Origin: Deltaproteobacteria bacterium
GTDB lineage: Bacteria; Myxococcota; Myxococcia; Myxococcales; 40CM-4-68-19
Length of the DNA: 18,186 bases
Reading direction: 5' to 3'
NCBI GenBank assembly: GCA_018266095.1
Contig: JAFEBC010000120.1
Location: 1-18,186, forward strand
Both the position numbers and the translations under genes were made by a program. Below the pieces are notes generated by a model. The model saw only the letters and a list, made by a program, of their open reading frames with translations, was not told the DNA's origin and searched no databases. Within the stretch, counting starts at the first letter, position 1. Each line of letters starts with the position of its first letter. Positions 15,027 through 18,186 of this stretch are shown one piece after another.

Positions 15027-15210
15027 GGCCCTCCGGACCCTGCCCCGCGCGACGCGGTCACGCAACCTGTGATCGCCGGGACGCGCGCAGGAAGGATCGC
15101 GCATGCTCTCCAACCACTTTGCGTCACTTCCCCTTGCGCCGACTCCCGCCCCCGGACTACGCACAAGGCCCGAATTTCCACTTCGCGAACGTTCATTCCA
15201 GGGAGAGCCC

Positions 15211-15669
15211 ATGCTGAACATCGGCGACACCGCACCCGACTTCGAGCTCAACGACGAGAACGGCAAGGCCACCAAGCTCTCGAGCTTCCGCGGCCAGAAC
15301 GTCGTCATCGTCTTCTACCCGCTCGACTTCTCGCCGACGTGCACCAAGGAGCTCACCGGCATGGCGAGCCACAAGGACAAGTACGACGCGGCGCACGCGA
15401 AGATCCTGGGCATCTCCGTCGACTCGAAGTGGACGCACGCGGCCTTCAAGAAGTCGCTCGGGCTCGAGGCGTCGCTGCTCGCGGACTTCCAGCCGCGCGG
15501 CAAGGTGGCGCAGCAGTACGGCGTGTACATGGAGGCGGCCGGCATCTCCAAGCGCGGCACGTTCATCGTCGACAAGGACGGCATCCTGCGCGGCATCACC
15601 ATCAAGGAGCCGGGCGAGATGCGGTCCGAGGAGGACTACTTCGCGCAACTGGCGAGCTGCCCGGTCTAG
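15211..15669 (+). CDS. Peroxiredoxin (AhpE / Bcp-like thiol peroxidase)
   Basis: A 152-residue cytoplasmic thiol peroxidase of the AhpC/TSA superfamily that reduces hydrogen or organic peroxides. The start MLNIGDTAPDFEL is typical. The active-site segment FYPLDFSPTCTKEL (35-48) gives peroxidatic Cys44 in the P-x3-T-x2-C-like arrangement, and Arg115 in SKRGTFIVD is the usual active-site arginine. No cysteine lies five residues after Cys44, unlike Bcp enzymes with a nearby resolving Cys. The only other one is Cys150, two residues from the end. The ATG at 15211 is preceded by GGGAGAG with a 3-base gap; a longer in-frame start at 15103 would add a Pro-rich extension without homology. It lies 9 bases before a DUF2461 gene, so the two are probably co-transcribed. 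The subfamily is less certain than the fold. Confidence 0.9.
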   Translation: MLNIGDTAPDFELNDENGKATKLSSFRGQNVVIVFYPLDFSPTCTKELTGMASHKDKYDAAHAKILGISVDSKWTHAAFKKSLGLEASLLADFQPRGKVAQQYGVYMEAAGISKRGTFIVDKDGILRGITIKEPGEMRSEEDYFAQLASCPV

Positions 15670-15678
15670 GCTTCACCC

Positions 15679-16362
15679 ATGTCCTTCACCGGCTTCCCCA
15701 AGTCGACGATCGGCTTCTTCAAGGAGCTCGGTCAGAACAACGACAAGGCGTGGTTCGACGAGCACCGCGCCGTCTGGGACGAGGAGATCGCGCCCGCGAT
15801 GCTGGCCCTCTGCGGCGAGCTGCAGTCGCGCTTGTCCAAGCAGATGCCGAAGCTGACGTTCGTGCCGCGCATCGGCGGGAGCATCTACCGGCTCAACCGC
15901 GACATCCGCTTCTCGAAGGACAAGAGCCCCTACAAGACGCACGTGGCGGCGACGATGTGGGAGGGGCCGGAGAAGCACATGAGCCCCGGCGTGTACCTGC
16001 ACATCGGGCCGGACGAGGTGTACTTCGGCGGCGGGCTCTACATGTTCGAGGACGCGCACCTCGACCGCTATCGCAAGCTGGTCATGCACGAGCGCGCGGG
16101 CGACGAGCTGTCGCGCGCGGTGGCCAAGGTGCAGAAGGCCGGGCTCGAGCTGGGCGGCGAGAAGTCGGTGCGGCCGCCGCGCGGCGTGCCGGCGGACCAT
16201 CCGCGCGCGGAGCTGTCCAAGCACAAGGGCATGTACGCGGGCAACGAGCACAAGCCGGGCGCGTGGCTCTACACGAGCGAGTGCGCGGACCGGGCCGAGG
16301 AGGCGCACAAGGCGTATGCGCCGCTGCACGCGTGGCTGCGCGACGAGCTGTGCGGAGGGTAA
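15679..16362 (+). CDS. DUF2461 family protein
   Basis: A 227-residue protein matching the DUF2461 (TIGR02453) family, whose biochemical role is not established. The recognised landmarks are FFKELGQNNDKAWFDEHR (13-30), IYRLNRDIRFSKDKSPYKTH (69-88), and GVYLHIGPDEVYFGGGLYMF, followed by LDRYRKLV. The length is normal for the family and no signal peptide or membrane segment is present, so it is probably cytoplasmic. It starts 9 bases after the peroxiredoxin stop with no strong ribosome binding site of its own, which suggests translation coupled to the upstream gene. A hairpin follows its stop. Confidence 0.88.
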   Translation: MSFTGFPKSTIGFFKELGQNNDKAWFDEHRAVWDEEIAPAMLALCGELQSRLSKQMPKLTFVPRIGGSIYRLNRDIRFSKDKSPYKTHVAATMWEGPEKHMSPGVYLHIGPDEVYFGGGLYMFEDAHLDRYRKLVMHERAGDELSRAVAKVQKAGLELGGEKSVRPPRGVPADHPRAELSKHKGMYAGNEHKPGAWLYTSECADRAEEAHKAYAPLHAWLRDELCGG

Positions 16363-16370
16363 GGCTTCTC

Positions 16371-16392
16371 GCGCGCCGTTCATGACGGGCGC
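16371..16392 (+). terminator. Possible hairpin terminator after the DUF2461 gene
   Basis: GCGCGCCGT (16371-16379) pairs with ACGGGCGC (16385-16392) as 8 bp with one bulged G around a TCATG loop, starting 9 bases after the stop. There is no T-run, so termination is uncertain. Confidence 0.3.
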
Positions 16393-16400
16393 AGACGGTC

Positions 16401-16439
16401 GATGCGTTGGCATCTTACAGATGATGCGTTAGCATCATC
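16401..16439 (+). promoter_or_regulatory. vapBC promoter with two operator palindromes
   Basis: GATGCGTTGGCATC (16401-16414) and GATGCGTTAGCATC (16423-16436) are near-identical 14-base palindromic units spaced 22 bases apart, about two helical turns. The second sits inside a longer perfect inverted repeat (16420-16439, 8-base arms, GTTA centre). TTGGCA (16407-16412) in the first unit and TAGCAT (16430-16435) in the second are spaced exactly 17 bases, making a good sigma-70-type promoter. Bound VapB or VapBC would cover both hexamers. The start codon is 2 bases beyond the repeat. Confidence 0.7.
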
Positions 16440-16441
16440 GC

Positions 16442-16702
16442 GTGCGCACCACCGTCGACCTGCCGCCCTCGCTCCTGCGCCGCCTCCGGGCCGAGGCGTT
16501 GGACAAGGGCGTGCCCTTCAAGGACTACCTGAGCCAGGTCTTGGAGCGAGGCCTCGAAGGCCCACGGGCGAAGGGTGTGCGCGGCAAGCTCCCCAGCGCC
16601 AGCCTGGGTGAGGTGCGGGCCGGTGTGGACCTCGATCGCGCCCTGGCGCTGGTCGACGGCCTGGAGACCGAGGCCTTCTTGAGCAAGCGGACGGGCGCGT
16701 GA
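16442..16702 (+). CDS. vapB: VapB-type ribbon-helix-helix antitoxin
   Basis: An 86-residue antitoxin that should neutralise the downstream PIN-domain toxin and repress its own operon. MRTTVDLPPSLLRRLRAEALDKGVPFKDYLSQVLERGL (1-38) is a ribbon-helix-helix DNA-binding fold: strand RTTVDL, helix 9-21, helix 25-38. The rest, including GEVRAGVDLDRALALVDGLE, is the expected toxin-binding tail. The start is GTG at 16442 with no ribosome binding site before it. Its first base is where the -10 at 16430-16435 would place the transcription start, so the mRNA is probably leaderless. It overlaps the toxin gene by 4 bases (GTGA). The assignment rests on fold plus genetic context. Confidence 0.85.
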   Translation: MRTTVDLPPSLLRRLRAEALDKGVPFKDYLSQVLERGLEGPRAKGVRGKLPSASLGEVRAGVDLDRALALVDGLETEAFLSKRTGA

Positions 16703-17130
16703 AGCTGCTCGACCTGAATCTGCTCCTCCACGCCGTGAACGACGCGAGCGACCAGCACCGGGCCGCGCGGCGCTGGCTCGACCGCGTGCTGGGCTCGAGC
16801 GAGACCATCGGAATTCCGTGGGTCGTGCTGCTCGGCTTCCTGCGTCTTGCCACCAACAAGCACGTGTTCACCAAGCCCCTGACGGTGGCGCAGGCGCTGG
16901 ACATCGTGCAGGGCTGGCTCGACCATCCGCAGGTGCGCGCGATCTCACCCGGCGACGACCATTGGACCATCTTGGAGCCGCTGCTCACCAAGGCCAACGC
17001 GAGCGGAAACCTGACCACGGACGCGCACCTCGCGGCGCTCGCCATCGAGCACGGCTGCGAGCTGTGCACGACCGACGGTGACTTCGCGCGCTTCTCGGGC
17101 CTGCGCTGGCGGAATCCGTTGGCGACCTGA
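16699..17130 (+). CDS. vapC: VapC-type PIN-domain toxin ribonuclease
   Basis: A 143-residue PIN-domain endoribonuclease, the toxin partner of the preceding antitoxin; VapC toxins cut tRNA or rRNA. Acidic metal-site residues are Asp5 (LLDLNLLLHAV), Asp108 (NLTTDAHLAALAIEHG), and Asp126 and Asp128 (CTTDGDFARF). The position usually held by the second catalytic Glu reads Gly46 in WVVLLGFLRLATN; this is shared by a known PIN subfamily and may not mean inactivity. The ending FSGLRWRNPL is typical of that subfamily. The GTG start overlaps the antitoxin stop by 4 bases, so translation is coupled. It ends 3 bases before the convergent DUF4337 gene. The RNA target cannot be told from sequence. Confidence 0.9.
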   Translation: MKLLDLNLLLHAVNDASDQHRAARRWLDRVLGSSETIGIPWVVLLGFLRLATNKHVFTKPLTVAQALDIVQGWLDHPQVRAISPGDDHWTILEPLLTKANASGNLTTDAHLAALAIEHGCELCTTDGDFARFSGLRWRNPLAT

Positions 17131-17133
17131 GCG

Positions 17134-17742
17134 CTAGTCCATCACCGGCATCGGCACGCCCGCCTTGGCCGTGATGAGCAGGAACGCATCGAGCGTCACG
17201 ATCAGCCCCAAGACGCCCGCGAGGATCGCCAGGACCCACAGCTCGCGCTTCTTCGAGCTGGACGCGATGGTCGAGAGCACCACGCCCACCTGCAGCAGGA
17301 TGAACGCGAGCTGGAAGCGCAGGCCCTGCTTGCGGTGGCGCTCCTTGTCGGCCTCCAGCGCGCGCGCCTGGTTCTGGATGTCGGTCAGCTCGCCCTCGTA
17401 CTCCTTGATCTTGGCCTTCGCGCCGTCTTCGACCTTGGCGAACTGCTCGGCCAGCTCGGGCTTGCCCAGCGCCATCGCCCGCGCGAGGTCGATTTCGCTC
17501 TGCTTGAGCGAGCGCTTGATGGACTTGGCCTGATAGTACGACCACTTGTCGGTCACCTCAGCCTGCGACAGGATCGTGCGCGAGAACTGGCCCGCGTACT
17601 GCCCCGACGACATCGCGGCCAGCACGGCCAGCACCGCCGTCGTGCGGGCGACATTGTCCGTCCAGTCCTTCTTGGCCACCGGCGCGTTGGTGGGGCTGGT
17701 GGTCGGGCTCTGCGGGGCCGCGGGCGTCTCGGGCGTGGGCAT
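17134..17742 (-). CDS. DUF4337-family membrane protein
   Basis: A 202-residue protein fitting the DUF4337 family, whose role is unknown. The signature DKWSYYQAKSIKRSL is at 65-79. Residues 1-30 are a Pro/Thr/Ala-rich cytoplasmic tail, a first membrane segment lies near 33-50, a charged helical region likely to form a coiled coil spans about 75-140, and two more membrane helices lie at 142-161 and 167-190. This gives an inner-membrane protein with a helical loop between the first and second segments. It converges on vapC and diverges from the kinase gene. No ribosome binding site precedes the ATG at 17742, and a TAGGAT hexamer sits only 9 bases upstream, so a very short leader is possible. Confidence 0.85.
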   Translation of the reverse strand: MPTPETPAAPQSPTTSPTNAPVAKKDWTDNVARTTAVLAVLAAMSSGQYAGQFSRTILSQAEVTDKWSYYQAKSIKRSLKQSEIDLARAMALGKPELAEQFAKVEDGAKAKIKEYEGELTDIQNQARALEADKERHRKQGLRFQLAFILLQVGVVLSTIASSSKKRELWVLAILAGVLGLIVTLDAFLLITAKAGVPMPVMD

Positions 17743-17751
17743 GGGGGCCAG

Positions 17752-17757
17752 ATCCTA
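17752..17757 (-). promoter_or_regulatory. Candidate -10 hexamer of the DUF4337 gene
   Basis: TAGGAT on the minus strand ends 9 bases before the ATG. It would place the transcript start within a few bases of the start codon, matching the lack of a ribosome binding site. No clear -35 was found. Confidence 0.28.
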
Positions 17758-17842
17758 GCCGAACTGGGACAGGTGTCTCCGTCCCTTCGTCCGATTCGCA
17801 ACGGGCGCGACGCGTTCATCCGCGAGCAACAAGCCGGACTTG

Positions 17843-17851
17843 TGCTAGCGT
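17843..17851 (+). promoter_or_regulatory. Candidate extended -10 element of the kinase gene
   Basis: TGCTAGCGT has the TGnTAnnnT layout of an extended -10 and ends 16 bases before the kinase ATG. A start near 17858 would leave a leader of about 10 bases holding a weak GAAAG ribosome binding site. No good -35 is visible, which extended -10 promoters can tolerate. Confidence 0.35.
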
Positions 17852-17867
17852 TCAACCCGCGAAAGCC

Positions 17868-18186
17868 ATGCACCCTTCTTTCGGACGATACGAGCTGCTC
17901 AAGCGCCTCGCCGGTGGCGGTATGGGCGAGGTTTATCTGGCCCGCCAGCGCGGCATCGACGGGTTCCAGAAGCTCCTGGTGATCAAGACCCTCCTCCCGC
18001 ACCTGTGCGAGGACGAGGAGTTCATCACCATGTTCAAGGACGAGGCGCGGCTCACCGCCCAGCTCATCCACCCGAACGTGTGCCAGGTGTTCGAGTTCGA
18101 TCAGGTCGACGGCACGTACTACATCGCCATGGAGTACCTGCGCGGCGAGGACCTGCGGCGCTTGTGGAAGGCGTGCGAGCAGAAGC
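17868..18186 (+). CDS. Eukaryotic-like Ser/Thr protein kinase, N-terminal part, cut by window edge
   Basis: The first 106 residues of a Hanks-type Ser/Thr kinase, which phosphorylates protein substrates in signalling. The kinase domain starts at once (FGRYELLKRLAGGGMGEVYLA): the glycine loop is at residues 15-25, the ATP-binding lysine is Lys40 in LLVIKTL, and the helix-C glutamate is Glu59 in FKDEARL. HPNVCQVFEF (68-77) and the hinge MEYLRGEDLRRL (88-99) follow. The catalytic and activation loops and any C-terminal sensor or TPR region lie beyond the window. The ATG at 17868 is chosen because the kinase fold begins six residues later and an extended -10 lies just upstream. Such kinases are abundant in myxobacteria. 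The gene diverges from the DUF4337 gene; a functional link is not shown. Confidence 0.94.
   Translation, partial: MHPSFGRYELLKRLAGGGMGEVYLARQRGIDGFQKLLVIKTLLPHLCEDEEFITMFKDEARLTAQLIHPNVCQVFEFDQVDGTYYIAMEYLRGEDLRRLWKACEQK

Noticed and set aside
15187..15194. GAACGTTC palindrome before the peroxiredoxin as a second LexA site
   Set aside because: It lacks the 4-base spacer between GAAC and GTTC, and 8-base palindromes are common by chance.
15103..15210. Upstream ATG start for the peroxiredoxin
   Set aside because: The added 36 residues are Pro/Arg-rich and unlike the family; ATG 15211 has a strong ribosome binding site.
14721..16385. Plus-strand open frame of 554 codons across the peroxiredoxin and DUF2461 genes
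   Set aside because: It runs through two genes with firm family signatures in another frame and has no motif of its own.
17131..17133. Terminator between vapC and the convergent DUF4337 gene
   Set aside because: Only 3 bases separate the stop codons and no hairpin was found at the junction.

Overview
The window looks like chromosomal DNA from a high-GC member of the Myxococcota (myxobacteria or relatives). Three things point there: a giant secreted protein ending in a MYXO-CTERM-type tail (Gly-Cys, hydrophobic helix, Arg cluster), a eukaryotic-like Ser/Thr protein kinase at the right edge, and an imuA-imuB-dnaE2 mutagenesis cassette. Third codon positions are strongly G/C, which creates many long open frames opposite real genes. 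I saw no transposase, tRNA, rRNA or CRISPR array.

Layout. (1) 1-3594, minus strand: the imuA, imuB, dnaE2 operon for error-prone translesion synthesis. dnaE2 runs off the left edge and overlaps imuB by 8 bases. A GAAC-N4-GTTC palindrome lies between a plausible -35 and -10 just upstream of imuA and is a good candidate LexA operator. An 18-bp perfect palindrome is centred on the imuA start. (2) 3595-3891: intergenic region with a CRP-type palindrome and a two-part stem-loop leading into the giant gene. (3) 3892-14310, plus strand: one gene of about 3472 residues with a secretion/lipoprotein-like signal, an N-terminal module ending in YPITIDPTV, about 18 Kelch blades, about 24 tandem bacterial Ig-like modules, a cadherin-like module and a MYXO-CTERM tail. 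It is most likely a cell-surface adhesin or fibre. (4) 14369-15026, minus strand: a small charged helical protein gene that appears frameshifted. (5) 15211-16362, plus strand: a peroxiredoxin followed 9 bases later by a DUF2461 gene. (6) 16401-17130, plus strand: a vapBC toxin-antitoxin operon whose promoter hexamers each lie inside one copy of a repeated palindrome and whose mRNA is probably leaderless. (7) 17134-17742, minus strand: a DUF4337 membrane protein. (8) 17868-end, plus strand: the start of a Ser/Thr kinase.

No gene-free stretch exceeds 300 bases. The largest are 3595-3891 and 15027-15210; the latter holds a clear ribosome binding site for each of the two diverging genes and no other signal I can support.

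The most unusual items are the domain arrangement of the giant surface protein with cysteines suited to lipid anchoring at both ends, the compact self-regulating vapBC promoter, and the DNA-damage-type operator at imuA. All function calls rest on recognised motifs in the translations; no database search was run.
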